Origin: Rhizobium bangladeshense
GTDB taxonomy: Bacteria; Pseudomonadota; Alphaproteobacteria; Rhizobiales; Rhizobiaceae
Direction: 5' to 3'
NCBI RefSeq assembly: GCF_017357245.1
Contig: NZ_CP071615.1
Coordinates: forward strand, 186,001 to 250,000
Length of the DNA stretch: 64,000 nucleotides
The notes under the pieces were generated by a model. It was given only the letters and a program-made list of their open reading frames with translations, searched no databases and was not told the origin of the DNA. Made by a program: the position numbers and the translations under genes. Position 1 is the stretch's first letter, and each line of letters opens with the position of its first letter. Below, piece by piece: positions 46,398 through 56,113 of this stretch.

Positions 46398-46799
46398 ATG
46401 TTCACTTTCAGCGTGGTCGAGGTCGATGCGGTGATCGCGCGCGGACGCACGGACGCGGAAGCCAATGGCGGCTTCCGCAATCCGTATTATGGACTCCTCC
46501 CAGGCAAGGACGAACGGCCCGGCCTGTGGGTCGTCGGCGACGAAGGCGTCTATTTGCTTTCCAACGGAAAATTGGCGGAGGGCCAAAGAGCGCTCGCGGT
46601 CTATGCCGAGGAGTGCGATCCGAAGACCAATCCGGACTACTGGCACTACAAGCGCCGGTATCTCGGGGGAGACGACGGCATCGTCTTCATCGACTCTGAG
46701 AGCCTGGAAGCCATGCTTTCCACAAACCCGGAAGCCACGCATCTGCGGGCGGAGTTTGCGACGGAAACAATGCAGCTCTCCGTAATCACACGCTCGTAG
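46398..46799 (+). CDS. DUF3085 family protein
   Basis: This 133-residue protein has the DUF3085 core LWVVGDEGVYLLSNGKLAEG after an N-terminal strand-helix unit, and the ending GGDDGIVFIDSESLEAML. It starts 10 nt after the DUF1419 stop, so the two are one transcription unit. Its function is unknown; it is common on rhizobial plasmids. Confidence 0.8.
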   Translation: MFTFSVVEVDAVIARGRTDAEANGGFRNPYYGLLPGKDERPGLWVVGDEGVYLLSNGKLAEGQRALAVYAEECDPKTNPDYWHYKRRYLGGDDGIVFIDSESLEAMLSTNPEATHLRAEFATETMQLSVITRS

Positions 46800-46866
46800 G
46801 TCGCGATCGCTGCCGCCGGACGAACCAGGTCGAAATTCCCACAACTCATTTTCATCCGCCTTCACA

Positions 46867-46888
46867 GCCACGGGACCTGTCCCGTGGC
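46867..46888 (+). promoter_or_regulatory. Perfect 10-bp hairpin before the methylase-helicase gene
   Basis: GCCACGGGAC and GTCCCGTGGC are inverted arms 2 nt apart (an 8-bp stem with a 6-nt loop in practice), ending 24 nt before the start codon at 46913. There is no T run, so a terminator is unlikely. Confidence 0.6.
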
Positions 46889-46912
46889 GCACATCCTCGA
46901 AAAGGAGCTTTC

Positions 46913-49900
46913 ATGTCCCACGATCCCTTCACCCTCGATATGTTCGGCAGCAGCGCATTGTCGTCCGGCCTTCGCCTCAGCGTCACTGCGTTTGGCGGTT
47001 TCGCCGCCAATGACGACGATCCCGATCCGCCGCCCCCCTCCCCCACGCCGGCATTGCCTCTGCCAGCTGCGAAGCGGCCGGCGACGCGGAGACAAGGCGA
47101 GCGAACCAACTTCTATCTCAACGACGGCGACGACCGCGGCTTGGCCGCGACCTGGAAGGAGCGGGCGAAGGCAAATCTTGCGGCCATCCTGACTGCCACC
47201 GAGATCGAAAAGCAAGATCGACCCGCCACCCGTGACGAGCAGGCGAGGCTGATCCGCTTCATCGGTTTTGGCGCATCGGAACTCGCAAACGGCATGTTCC
47301 GGCGTCTAGGCGAAGTCGACTTCCGGGAAGGCTGGGACGACCTCGGCAGTTCGCTGGAAAGCGCCGTCACCGATGCCGACTATGCTTCGCTCGCGCGCTG
47401 TACCCAGTATGCTCACTTCACCCCCGAGTTCATCGTCCGCGCAATCTGGGCGGCCCTTCAGCGACTCGGCTGGCGTGGCGGACGTGTTCTGGAGCCAGGG
47501 ATCGGCACCGGACTGTTTCCGGCGCTGATGCCAACAGCTCTCAGGGATACCAGCCATGTTACCGGAATCGAACTCGATCCGGTGACGGCACGGATTGCCC
47601 GGCTGCTTCAGCCGAAGGCGCGCGTCATCAACGCCGACTTCGCGCGCATCGAACTCAACGCGATCTATGATCTCGCGATCGGCAATCCTCCCTTTTCCGA
47701 TCGCACGGTTCGGTCGGACCGGCACTACCGTCCGCTCGGTCTGCGGCTGCACGACTACTTCATCGCCCGGTCGATCGATCTCTTGAAGCCTGGCGCACTC
47801 GCCGCTTTCGTCACGAGTTCGGGCACGATGGACAAGGCGGACGCGACGGCCCGCGAGCATATCGCCAGATCCGCCGATCTGATCGCCGCCGTCCGCCTGC
47901 CCGAGGGCAGCTTCCGGGCAGATGCCGGCACGGACGTAGTGGTGGACATCCTGTTCTTCCGCAAGCGCCGGATTGCCGAGCCGGAGGGCGAGCTGTCGTG
48001 GCTCGATCTGGAGGAGGTGCGCCCGGCCACATCCGACGACGGTGCAATCCGAGTGAACCGCTGGTTCGCGCGGCACCCGCACCTCGTGCTCGGCGAGCAC
48101 GCCCTAACGTCTGGCCCGTTCGGCGAGACCTATACGTGCCGGCCACGCGCCGGTGAAGATCTCGAAACGGCACTGATGGCCGTGATCGCTCTTCTTCCGG
48201 AGGATCTGTATGACGGCGAGCCGACGCAGATCGACATCGATCTGGAAGAGGAGTTGGGCGAGATCGTCGATCTCCGCTCCGGCAACGACAAGGTCCGCGA
48301 GGGCAGCTTCTTCATCAATAACCGCCACGGCCTCATGCAAATGATCGACGGAGTGCCGCTCGCGGTTTCGGTGCGGAAAGGCCGGTCAGGCGACGGCCTG
48401 CCCGAAAAGCATGTCCGGATCATTAAGAAGCTGATTCCGATCCGCGACGCAGTGCGCGATGTTCTCAAAGCGCAGGAGTTGGACCGACCGTGGCGGGATC
48501 TGCAGGTTCGGCTGCGCATCGCCTGGTCGAGTTTTGTGCGCGACTTCGGGCCGATCAACCATACGACGGTTTCGATCTCGGACGATGAGGAAAGCGGCGA
48601 GGTCGGCGAAACCCATCGCCGGTCCAATCTCCAGCCGTTCCTGGACGACCCGGATTGCTGGCTGGTGGCCTCGATCGAGGACTACGACCTCGAAACCGAT
48701 ACGGCAAAGCCCGGTCCGATTTTCTCTGAGCGGGTGATTTCCCCTCCTGCACCACCCGTCATAACCTCAGCGGCCGATGCGCTCGCCGTCGTTCTCAACG
48801 AGCGTGGCCGCGTCGATCCCGAGCATATTGCCGAGCTGCTGCATCGCGATCCCGGCGCTGTGATCGGCCAGCTCGGGGACGCCATCTTCCGCGATCCCGC
48901 CGACGGGTCATGGCAGACCTCTGACGCCTATCTCTCTGGCCCGGTCCGCACGAAGCTCACGGTCGCCGAAGCGGCGGCGGCGCTCGATCCGTTATATGAG
49001 CGCAATGTCCGAGCGCTGCAGGGCGTCCAGCCCGCAGACCTCCGGCCGTCGGATATCACCGCGCGTCTCGGCGCGCCCTGGATCCCGGCTGCCGATATCG
49101 TCGCCTTCGTCAGGGAGACGATGGATGTCGACATCAGAATCCATCATATGCCGGAACTCGGATCCTGGACCGTCGAGGTACGGCAGCTTGGCTATAACGC
49201 CACCGGCACCTCCGAATGGGGCACAAGGCGGCGCCATGCCGGCGAACTGCTGGCCGATGCGCTGAACAGCCGGGTTCCGCAGATCTTTGACGTGTTCAAG
49301 GATGTTGGTGGCGAGCGCCGCGTTCTGAACGTCGTTGATACCGAAGCGGCCCGCGACAAGCTGCAGAAGATCAAGCAAGCATTCCAGTCCTGGGTCTGGA
49401 CCGATCCGGACCGCACCGACCGGCTGGCGCGAGTCTACAATGACCGGTTCAACAACATCGCGCCGCGAAAGTTCGACGGCTCCCACCTGAAACTGCCCGG
49501 CGCCTCTGGCGCCTTTGTTCTGTATGGGCACCAGAAGCGCGGCATCTGGCGCATTATTTCTGCCGGGTCGACCTATCTCGCCCATGCCGTCGGTGCCGGC
49601 AAGACGATGACGATGGCCGCGGCAATCATGGAGCAGCGCCGTCTCGGCCTGATCGCCAAGGCGATGCTGGTTGTGCCAGGCCATTGCCTCGCACAGGCAG
49701 CGCGCGAGTTCCTCGCCCTTTATCCGAACGCCCGTATCCTCGTCGCCGACGAAACCAACTTCACCAAGGACAAGCGGGCACGTTTCCTGTCGCGCGCCGC
49801 CACGGCCACCTGGGATGCTGTTATCATCACCCATTCGGCCTTCAGGTTCATCGCCGTTCCGTCGGTGTTCGAGAGCCAAATGATCCATGATGAGCTCGAG

Positions 49901-52006
49901 CTCTATGAGGATATTCTGACCAAGGTGGACAGCGAGGATCGGGTGTCGCGCAAGCGGCTCGAGCGCCTGAAGGAAGGTTTGCAAGAGCGGTTGGAAGCGC
50001 TCTCAACCCGCAAGGACGACCTTCTCACGATCTCGGAAATCGGCGTCGATCAGATCATTGTCGACGAGGCGCAGGAATTCCGCAAACTCTCTTTTGCGAC
50101 GAATATGTCGACACTGAAAGGCATCGACCCGAACGGATCGCAGCGGGCCTGGGACCTCTATGTCAAGTCTCGCTATATCGAGAGCAAGAATCCCGGCCGC
50201 GCGCTGGTGTTGGCCTCCGGCACGCCAATCACCAACACGCTCGGTGAGATGTTCTCGATCCAGCGCCTGCTCGGCCACGAGGCGCTCCGCGAACGCGGGC
50301 TTCACGAATTCGACGCCTGGGCCTCGACCTTCGGCGACACGACGACCGAACTCGAAATCCAGCCGTCCGGCAAATACAAGCCGGTCAGCCGGTTTGCGAG
50401 CTTCGTCAACGTGCCGGAGTTGATCGCCATGTTCCGCTCCTTCGCCGACGTGGTGATGCCGGAGGACCTGAAACAATATGTGAAGGTCCCGGCACTCTCG
50501 ACCGGTCGGCGGCAGATTCTCGCGGCCAGGCCGACGCCGGCCTTCAAATTTTATCAGCAGATCCTCGACAGCCGCATCAAGGCGATCGAGATGCGCGAGG
50601 GGCCGGCCCAGCCCGGCGACGACATCCTGTTATCCGTCATCACCGACGGGCGCCACGCGGCGATCGACCTGCGGCTGGTCATTCCGGCAAACCACAACGA
50701 GCCGGACAACAAGCTCAACCTGCTCATCGAGAACGCCTTTCGCATCTGGAAGGAAACGAGTGAAAACACCTATCTTCGCCCGGACGGCAAGCCCTATGAG
50801 ATTGCCGGCGCTGCGCAGATGATCTTCTCCGATCTCGGCACCATCAATGCCGAGAAGACGCGCGGCTTCAGCGCCTATCGCTGGATTCGCGACGAGTTGG
50901 TCCGACTTGGTGTCCCGCCATCGGAAATCGCCTATATTCAGGACTTCAAGAAGACCGAGGCAAAGCAACGCCTGTTCGGTGACGTCCGTTCGGGCAAAGT
51001 TCGTTTCCTGATCGGCAGTTCCGAAATGATGGGCACCGGCGTCAACGCCCAACTCAGATTGAAGGCGCTGCATCACCTTGATGTGCCGTGGCTGCCGTCA
51101 CAGATCGAGCAGCGCGAGGGCCGCATCGTCCGGCAGGGCAATCAGCACGATGTCGTCGACATCTTCGCCTACGCCACGCAAGGGTCACTTGATGCCTCCA
51201 TGTGGCAGAACAACGAGCGCAAGGCCCGGTTCATCGCTGCGGCTCTTTCCGGCGATACATCGATCCGCAGGCTGGACGATCTCGGCGAAGGCCAGGCCAA
51301 CCAGTTCGCCATGGCCAAGGCGATTGCCTCGGGCGACGAACGCCTGATGCAGAAGGCCGGACTCGAAGCCGATATCGCTCGTCTCGAGCGGTTACGCGCC
51401 GCCTATGATGACGACCTGTTCGCAGTGCGCCGGCAGGTCCGGGACGCCGAACGCGACATTGAGGTGTCGACCCGGCGCATCGGCGACATCGGCAAGGATG
51501 TCCAACGGCTGGTTCCGACTGCGGGAGATGCCTTCACGATGACCGTCACGGGCGTTTCATACGACGAGCGAAAGGAAGCCGGCCGCGCGCTGATGAAGGA
51601 AATCCTTACCCTCGTCCAGCTTCAACAGGAGGGTGAGATCGTCATCGCTTCCATTGGTGGCTTCGATCTCGTCTATGATGGCGAGCGGTTCGGCAGGTCT
51701 GACGGCTATCGCTACACGACCATGCTTCAGCGCACGGGCGCGGATTACGAGATCGATCTCGCTGTCACGGTGACGCCACTCGGCGCGGTCTCCCGCCTTG
51801 AGCACGCGCTCGACGACTTCGACGGGGAGCGGGAACGTTATCGCCAGCGGCTGGAGGAGGCGCGCAGACGTCTTGCCTCATACCAAAACCGTGAGTGTGG
51901 CGAATTCGCGTTTGCCGGGGAACTGGGCGAAAACCGTCGCCAGCTCCGGGACGTTGAGGCGGAACTCGCAGCCGAGGCGCGCGAGGCAGGTACCTCTGCC
52001 AGGTAA
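46913..52006 (+). CDS. Giant N6-adenine methylase / SNF2-type helicase fusion
   Basis: This is a 1697-residue protein. An N-terminal methyltransferase domain has SAM motif EPGIGTG (194-200) and catalytic NPPF (258-261). The helicase core has Walker A VGAGKTMTM (about 892-900), DEAQ box IIVDEAQEF (about 1047-1055) and motif VI REGRIVRQGNQ (about 1400). A charged coiled tail follows (1460-1697). This architecture is common on large plasmids and phages and recalls the DarB antirestriction protein of phage P1. It may modify or shield incoming DNA from host restriction. It starts with AAGGAG at 46902 and is preceded by a hairpin. Confidence 0.88.
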   Translation: MSHDPFTLDMFGSSALSSGLRLSVTAFGGFAANDDDPDPPPPSPTPALPLPAAKRPATRRQGERTNFYLNDGDDRGLAATWKERAKANLAAILTATEIEKQDRPATRDEQARLIRFIGFGASELANGMFRRLGEVDFREGWDDLGSSLESAVTDADYASLARCTQYAHFTPEFIVRAIWAALQRLGWRGGRVLEPGIGTGLFPALMPTALRDTSHVTGIELDPVTARIARLLQPKARVINADFARIELNAIYDLAIGNPPFSDRTVRSDRHYRPLGLRLHDYFIARSIDLLKPGALAAFVTSSGTMDKADATAREHIARSADLIAAVRLPEGSFRADAGTDVVVDILFFRKRRIAEPEGELSWLDLEEVRPATSDDGAIRVNRWFARHPHLVLGEHALTSGPFGETYTCRPRAGEDLETALMAVIALLPEDLYDGEPTQIDIDLEEELGEIVDLRSGNDKVREGSFFINNRHGLMQMIDGVPLAVSVRKGRSGDGLPEKHVRIIKKLIPIRDAVRDVLKAQELDRPWRDLQVRLRIAWSSFVRDFGPINHTTVSISDDEESGEVGETHRRSNLQPFLDDPDCWLVASIEDYDLETDTAKPGPIFSERVISPPAPPVITSAADALAVVLNERGRVDPEHIAELLHRDPGAVIGQLGDAIFRDPADGSWQTSDAYLSGPVRTKLTVAEAAAALDPLYERNVRALQGVQPADLRPSDITARLGAPWIPAADIVAFVRETMDVDIRIHHMPELGSWTVEVRQLGYNATGTSEWGTRRRHAGELLADALNSRVPQIFDVFKDVGGERRVLNVVDTEAARDKLQKIKQAFQSWVWTDPDRTDRLARVYNDRFNNIAPRKFDGSHLKLPGASGAFVLYGHQKRGIWRIISAGSTYLAHAVGAGKTMTMAAAIMEQRRLGLIAKAMLVVPGHCLAQAAREFLALYPNARILVADETNFTKDKRARFLSRAATATWDAVIITHSAFRFIAVPSVFESQMIHDELELYEDILTKVDSEDRVSRKRLERLKEGLQERLEALSTRKDDLLTISEIGVDQIIVDEAQEFRKLSFATNMSTLKGIDPNGSQRAWDLYVKSRYIESKNPGRALVLASGTPITNTLGEMFSIQRLLGHEALRERGLHEFDAWASTFGDTTTELEIQPSGKYKPVSRFASFVNVPELIAMFRSFADVVMPEDLKQYVKVPALSTGRRQILAARPTPAFKFYQQILDSRIKAIEMREGPAQPGDDILLSVITDGRHAAIDLRLVIPANHNEPDNKLNLLIENAFRIWKETSENTYLRPDGKPYEIAGAAQMIFSDLGTINAEKTRGFSAYRWIRDELVRLGVPPSEIAYIQDFKKTEAKQRLFGDVRSGKVRFLIGSSEMMGTGVNAQLRLKALHHLDVPWLPSQIEQREGRIVRQGNQHDVVDIFAYATQGSLDASMWQNNERKARFIAAALSGDTSIRRLDDLGEGQANQFAMAKAIASGDERLMQKAGLEADIARLERLRAAYDDDLFAVRRQVRDAERDIEVSTRRIGDIGKDVQRLVPTAGDAFTMTVTGVSYDERKEAGRALMKEILTLVQLQQEGEIVIASIGGFDLVYDGERFGRSDGYRYTTMLQRTGADYEIDLAVTVTPLGAVSRLEHALDDFDGERERYRQRLEEARRRLASYQNRECGEFAFAGELGENRRQLRDVEAELAAEAREAGTSAR

Positions 52007-52020
52007 TCAGCTTGATCTTG

Positions 52021-52110
52021 GAAGCAGTGCAGCATGCGCATAGGTGCATTGCACAATAAATGTTTTCCATCTGATCAAAAAATGATCATAGTGCACACAG
52101 CTGATGCACA
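52021..52110. promoter_or_regulatory. Cluster of GTGCA half-sites and TGATCA repeats
   Basis: Just after the helicase gene, GTGCA/TGCAC half-sites recur (GTGCAGCATGC, GGTGCATTGCAC, AGTGCACAC, GATGCACAT) around TGATCA-AAAAA-TGATCA at 52072-52088. The dense symmetry suggests a regulator-binding promoter region for the ParB-like gene, or plasmid-type repeats. Confidence 0.5.
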
Positions 52111-52177
52111 TGGCGGTCTCCTCCCAGTGCCGCCGCAACAGCTGTTCCCCTCTGGAGGTTTTTGACCTTCACACTTC

Positions 52178-52211
52178 ATGGGCCCCGGTTTTTCCGACGG
52201 CCCATTTTTTT
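52178..52211 (+). terminator. Terminator or attenuator upstream of the ParB-like gene
   Basis: ATGGGCC and GGCCCAT form a 7-bp stem with a 14-nt loop, followed by seven T. It lies 172 nt after the helicase stop but downstream of the GTGCA repeat cluster, so it may terminate the helicase message or attenuate the next one. Confidence 0.7.
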
Positions 52212-52531
52212 GTTCCCTCGCAACCAGATTGCGAGCTCTGTAGCAGAGCGCTTATCAGAAGAAGTTGGGAAAGGGAGAAGGGGAAAGGGAAGGAAAACCG
52301 GTCGCAGATCGGTCCTCCCGCCGCCGCTGTCGCTCAACCGCCGCCTCCGCATCCCGGCCACTCGTCCTTCGCAGGGCTGTTAGCCCCGCTTGTCCTTCGC
52401 GGCAGGGCTGCTCGACCGCAGTTGCGCCGGTCGGGCCGCTTTACGGTCCGGGAGATGTCTTCAGGAAAAAATGAAGACAGGAAGGGACCGGCAGAGGGCC
52501 AGGTCCGCATCCCCCGGAAAGGAACACTCCC
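52212..52531 (+). other. GC-rich leader of the ParB-like gene
   Basis: There is no gene in this 320-nt leader. It has a purine block (GGGAAAGGGAGAAGGGGAAA), then a CGTCCTTCGCAGGGCT-type block (52363-52395) that recurs at 56334-56364. A GGACC/GGTCC hairpin lies at about 52484-52506, shortly before the ribosome site AAAGGAA. Confidence 0.5.
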
Positions 52532-54355
52532 ATGCAACTCATGAAGGTCGATCCGCGTGCGCTGAAGGAGAATCCCGACAACACCCGCCAGTCGACGTCG
52601 ACGCCCCAGGCCGACGCGCTGCTGCTTGCGACCATCAAGGCCGTCGGCATCATCCAGCCGCCCGTCATTTTCGCCGAAGCCGGCGGCAACGGCTATGTCA
52701 TCGAAGCCGGTCACCGGCGCACCCGCATGGCGATCGCCGCCGGCATCGAAGAAATCGATGTTATCGTCGTCGAGGCGGCCAACGACAATGGCGCGATGCG
52801 TTCGATGATCGAAAACATCGCGCGCGAGCCGCTCAATCCGATCGATCAATGGCGTGGCATCGAGCGCCTCATTGCACTCGGTTGGACCGAGGAGGCCATT
52901 GCGGTCGCGCTGGCACTGCCGGTCAGACAAATCCGCAAGCTTCGCCTGCTCGCCAACGTGCTGCCGGCGATGCTCGATCACATGGCCAGGGGCGACATGC
53001 CGAGCGAGCAGCAGCTGCGCACGATTTCCGCGGCGTCACTCGATGACCAGAAGGAAGTCTGGAAGGCCCACAAGCCGAAGAAGGGTGACACGGCGTCCTG
53101 GTGGGCGATTGCCAACGGCCTCACCAAGACCCGCATGTTCGCGCGCGATGCGAGTTTCGGCGACGATCTCCGCCAGGCCTACGGCATCGAGTGGGCGGAA
53201 GACCTGTTCGGCCCGGCCGACGAGGATAACCGCTACACCACCAACGTCGAAGCATTCCTCGGTGCGCAGCAGGAATGGATGAGTAGCAATCTTCCCAAGA
53301 AGGGCGCCATCGTCGAAGTCAGCAATTTCGGCCAGCCGCAATTGCCGCCGAAGGCGGAGCGCGTCTACGGCAAGCCCGGCAAGGGCGATTGCACCGCCAT
53401 GTATCTCGACCGTGACGGCAAGGTGCAGACTGCTCACTTCCGGATGCCGGAGGTCAGACAAGTCAAGGGCAGCGCCGATCCGACCGCGCTCGGCGGCGAG
53501 GACGGAAACGAGGGTATCGACGTTGCAGCCAAGACCCGGCCCGACGTGACTCGAAACGGCCTCGACATGATCGGCGATTTCCGCACAGACGCTCTGCACG
53601 AGGCATTAGCACGAGCGCCGATCGAGGACGATACGCTCATGGCGCTGCTCGTCCTCGCATTCGCCGGGCAGAACGTCTCGGTCGATTCCGGCTCCGAAAC
53701 CTCCAACCATCTCTACGGCTCCAGGCGTTTCGCCCGGCACGCCGTCCGGCTGATCGGTGAAAGCGGCAAGCTGGAGTTCGCCACGGATACGCTTCGTGTC
53801 GTGGCCAGGTTGACCCTGATCGACGCACTGTCGGCGCGGACCAACCGCACGGACAGCGGCATTGTCGCCCGGATCGCCGGCGATGCCATCGGCGCCGACA
53901 CCTATCTTCCGAACATGGGCACGGAGCAATTCCTCGCGTGCCTCTCCCGCCCGGCGTTGGAAGCGTCCTGCGGCGGCACGAGTGTCGTTCCCCGCCCGCG
54001 TGTCAGGGACACCCGCGCTGCCCTAGTCGAGCACTTCAAGGATGAACGCTTCGTACATCCGTCTGCCCTCTTCGCACCCGATGACGCAAAGCTGGCCGAG
54101 TGGCTGGCTAAGAACATGGACAAAAATGGCGAGGACCACGAAGCGTCCGCCGAAGGGGCGGTCGGCGGCATCGAGCACGGCGCCGTCGATGAGGCTGAGC
54201 CGTCGGTCGAGGACGACGCGGAGGCCAATCCGCATGTTCCGGAAGCCCAGGACGACGGCAATGCGGCGGACGCCGACCTCGAAGACCTGGTCGATGCCGG
54301 CGCTGACACCAGCCCTGAGGATTCCAATACCGCTTACGGAATTGCGGCCGAGTAA
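52532..54355 (+). CDS. ParB/RepB/Spo0J-like DNA-binding protein
   Basis: This 607-residue protein has a ParB N-terminal (CTPase/nuclease-like) domain: VDPRALKENPDNTRQ, IQPPVIF, IEAGHRRTRMA (residues 58-66), and ENIAREPLNPIDQW (94-107). An HTH-like region follows (EEAIAVALALPVRQIRKLRL). The rest, to an acidic C-terminus, is unlike true partition proteins, and no ParA partner is adjacent. Proteins of this kind recur in plasmid accessory modules and may regulate the module or act as nucleases rather than segregate DNA. Confidence 0.8.
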   Translation: MQLMKVDPRALKENPDNTRQSTSTPQADALLLATIKAVGIIQPPVIFAEAGGNGYVIEAGHRRTRMAIAAGIEEIDVIVVEAANDNGAMRSMIENIAREPLNPIDQWRGIERLIALGWTEEAIAVALALPVRQIRKLRLLANVLPAMLDHMARGDMPSEQQLRTISAASLDDQKEVWKAHKPKKGDTASWWAIANGLTKTRMFARDASFGDDLRQAYGIEWAEDLFGPADEDNRYTTNVEAFLGAQQEWMSSNLPKKGAIVEVSNFGQPQLPPKAERVYGKPGKGDCTAMYLDRDGKVQTAHFRMPEVRQVKGSADPTALGGEDGNEGIDVAAKTRPDVTRNGLDMIGDFRTDALHEALARAPIEDDTLMALLVLAFAGQNVSVDSGSETSNHLYGSRRFARHAVRLIGESGKLEFATDTLRVVARLTLIDALSARTNRTDSGIVARIAGDAIGADTYLPNMGTEQFLACLSRPALEASCGGTSVVPRPRVRDTRAALVEHFKDERFVHPSALFAPDDAKLAEWLAKNMDKNGEDHEASAEGAVGGIEHGAVDEAEPSVEDDAEANPHVPEAQDDGNAADADLEDLVDAGADTSPEDSNTAYGIAAE

Positions 54356-54385
54356 CCCTGCCCCACAACGTCATACTGATCGATA

Positions 54386-54411
54386 CCGCCGCCGGCCATC
54401 ACCGGCGGCGG
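54386..54411 (+). terminator. 10-bp hairpin after the ParB-like gene
   Basis: CCGCCGCCGG and CCGGCGGCGG pair perfectly around CCATCA and are followed by CTTTGTTT. It could end the ParB message, and at the same time it lies 34 nt before the next start codon, like the other leader hairpins of the module. Confidence 0.6.
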
Positions 54412-54445
54412 CTTTGTTTCCACACCTCGAAACAGGAGAACGAAT

Positions 54446-54901
54446 ATGTCTGCGTCTTTGATTTATGATCTCGCCCGGTCCGACGGTACGCCCCGCCCGC
54501 CCGAGCGCCACCGACAAAAGCTCGCCGCCTGGGAAAGCCGTAACGGCAAGGGAAGGCTGATCCGAAAACAGGGCAAGCGCGGCATCGGCAATGCCTGCCT
54601 GTCGCCGGATTTTACGCTGCATGAGGGCGATTTCGGCACCAATAGCGTCATCACTATCCGTATCCACAGGACGTTCTCACTCGACAGCAGCCTGACATTC
54701 AAGGTGATCGCGCGCCCGCAGCTCGGCTACATCAGGGTCTTCGACCGCGCCGGCGACAACGCCGAGCTCGTCCACCTCGCCGCCAATCGCCAAGCCGCGG
54801 AGGAATGGCTGACCCGGCATAGCTATCCCAATGCCGTGCTGGAAGAGGTCACTGCCGATGAAGTGGCGGCCGCCCATGCCGAAGGGAGGGTCGCGGCATG
54901 A
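54446..54901 (+). CDS. Plasmid-module hypothetical protein
   Basis: This 151-residue protein is basic in its first half (RHRQKLAAWESRNGKGRLIR) with a beta-rich middle (NSVITIRIHRTFSLDSSLTF) and acidic-Ala end. I do not recognise a family. It has an ACAGGAG ribosome site, and its stop overlaps the next start (ATGA), so it is co-translated with the DUF7007-like protein. Confidence 0.65.
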   Translation: MSASLIYDLARSDGTPRPPERHRQKLAAWESRNGKGRLIRKQGKRGIGNACLSPDFTLHEGDFGTNSVITIRIHRTFSLDSSLTFKVIARPQLGYIRVFDRAGDNAELVHLAANRQAAEEWLTRHSYPNAVLEEVTADEVAAAHAEGRVAA

Positions 54902-55788
54902 ACACGCCTGCTCTCCAAGCCAAAGCAGCTTCCATCCCTGAAGGTTCAGGGGTGGCCTTCGGTCGCAGCGCCGATGACATGCCCGTCGCCCGTGTCGGCG
55001 ATTTCGTCTTCGCCATGGTGCCGGGACGTGACGGCCAGCATTTTCTCGCCAGCGCCTGGCGTGTGTCACGGCAGCTTTACGAGCTCAATCGCGACGACTT
55101 CTACTCGCATCATGGCGCCGTTGCGGACGAGCCGGAATTTCGGGCACGGATGATCGAGCAGGCCGAGCACGTCCGAGACCTCCGGGCGCTCGACCGACAA
55201 ACTGTCCGGATGAACTGCTCCACCCCCTGGGGACCGTCGCAGGGCGCCACCGTCTACGCGGAGGGTATCGTCGCTCACACCACTGCCGGGCATGGCGGGT
55301 TCAAGCTGTCCAACGAGCGCAATGCCAAGATCCATCCGATGCTGGGTTGCGCCAATGGCTGGTACGAGGAAGATGCCGCGTGGGCCGCGGTTGCCCTCAC
55401 CTACCCGAGCCTCTTTACCGCATGCGAGCGCAAGTGCGCCGATCGGACGGTGCGAGATACCTCGCCCAATGCCTGGGAGGCAATTTTCGGCCGTCTGCTT
55501 GCGCCCGGTGAATCCCATGAGAAGGATCGCCGCGCCTTTGAGCGGGAGAGTGCCGGCGACTGGATCGTCATCTCCGCGCTACGCTCGGGTCATCATGCCG
55601 GGATGACCGAGGTCATCGCCACGATCGGCGGCGCGCGGGCCACCGATGCGGAAGAGCGACGCTTTCTCGTGCCAAGCGACGAGTACGAGGTTGGCCGATT
55701 TGGCTTCGTCATCGATCCGGCGGACCACGCTGCCTATGACGGATCGTCGTCTTTCATCAACTGGCAGGCGCGGGTGACCGGTCCATGA
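54898..55788 (+). CDS. DUF7007-like plasmid protein
   Basis: This 296-residue protein has a conserved block STPWGPSQGATVYAEGIVAH followed by TAGHGGFKLSNERN, which I associate with DUF7007. These proteins are frequent on rhizobial plasmids beside ParB-like and ArdC genes. The domain begins near residue 100; the first 100 residues form a separate beta-rich unit. Its function is unknown. It overlaps the previous gene by 4 nt. Confidence 0.7.
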   Translation: MNTPALQAKAASIPEGSGVAFGRSADDMPVARVGDFVFAMVPGRDGQHFLASAWRVSRQLYELNRDDFYSHHGAVADEPEFRARMIEQAEHVRDLRALDRQTVRMNCSTPWGPSQGATVYAEGIVAHTTAGHGGFKLSNERNAKIHPMLGCANGWYEEDAAWAAVALTYPSLFTACERKCADRTVRDTSPNAWEAIFGRLLAPGESHEKDRRAFERESAGDWIVISALRSGHHAGMTEVIATIGGARATDAEERRFLVPSDEYEVGRFGFVIDPADHAAYDGSSSFINWQARVTGP

Positions 55789-55819
55789 ATCCGGTCCGTC
55801 CCGCGTTCTTCTGTCCAGC

Positions 55820-56113
55820 ATGGGGGCGGCGCGGCGAGAGACGCGCCACCATCTCGATCGCATTCACCGGCAGATCACGGGCCGGGCCGAACGCATAGCG
55901 GTTACCGAGAAGGCGAAAGCCCGCTCGCACCGCCGGGGCGGGTCGCGGTGGACGCGCTCCGACGAACAGCTGTTTCAGGATCACGTCGAGCGGGTCAGCT
56001 TCGAACGGCGAACGGAAATCGCTGCCCTGGCGCGCAAACTCCAACATCAGGAGCGGGCGATCACTACCATGCGTATGATGCTCGGCGATGATGCAGGTAA
56101 TGCGGCGGCGTGA
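55820..56113 (+). CDS. Possible small basic protein
   Basis: This 97-codon frame is Arg-rich with a predicted helix (ERRTEIAALARKLQHQERAI). It follows the DUF7007-like gene by 31 nt but has no clear ribosome site. Composition and placement favour a real gene; I do not know the family. Confidence 0.42.
   Translation: MGAARRETRHHLDRIHRQITGRAERIAVTEKAKARSHRRGGSRWTRSDEQLFQDHVERVSFERRTEIAALARKLQHQERAITTMRMMLGDDAGNAAA

Noticed and set aside
48992..49984. 330-codon open frame antisense to the methylase-helicase gene
   Set aside because: The helicase frame is conserved through this stretch; the antisense frame has no start signal or domain.
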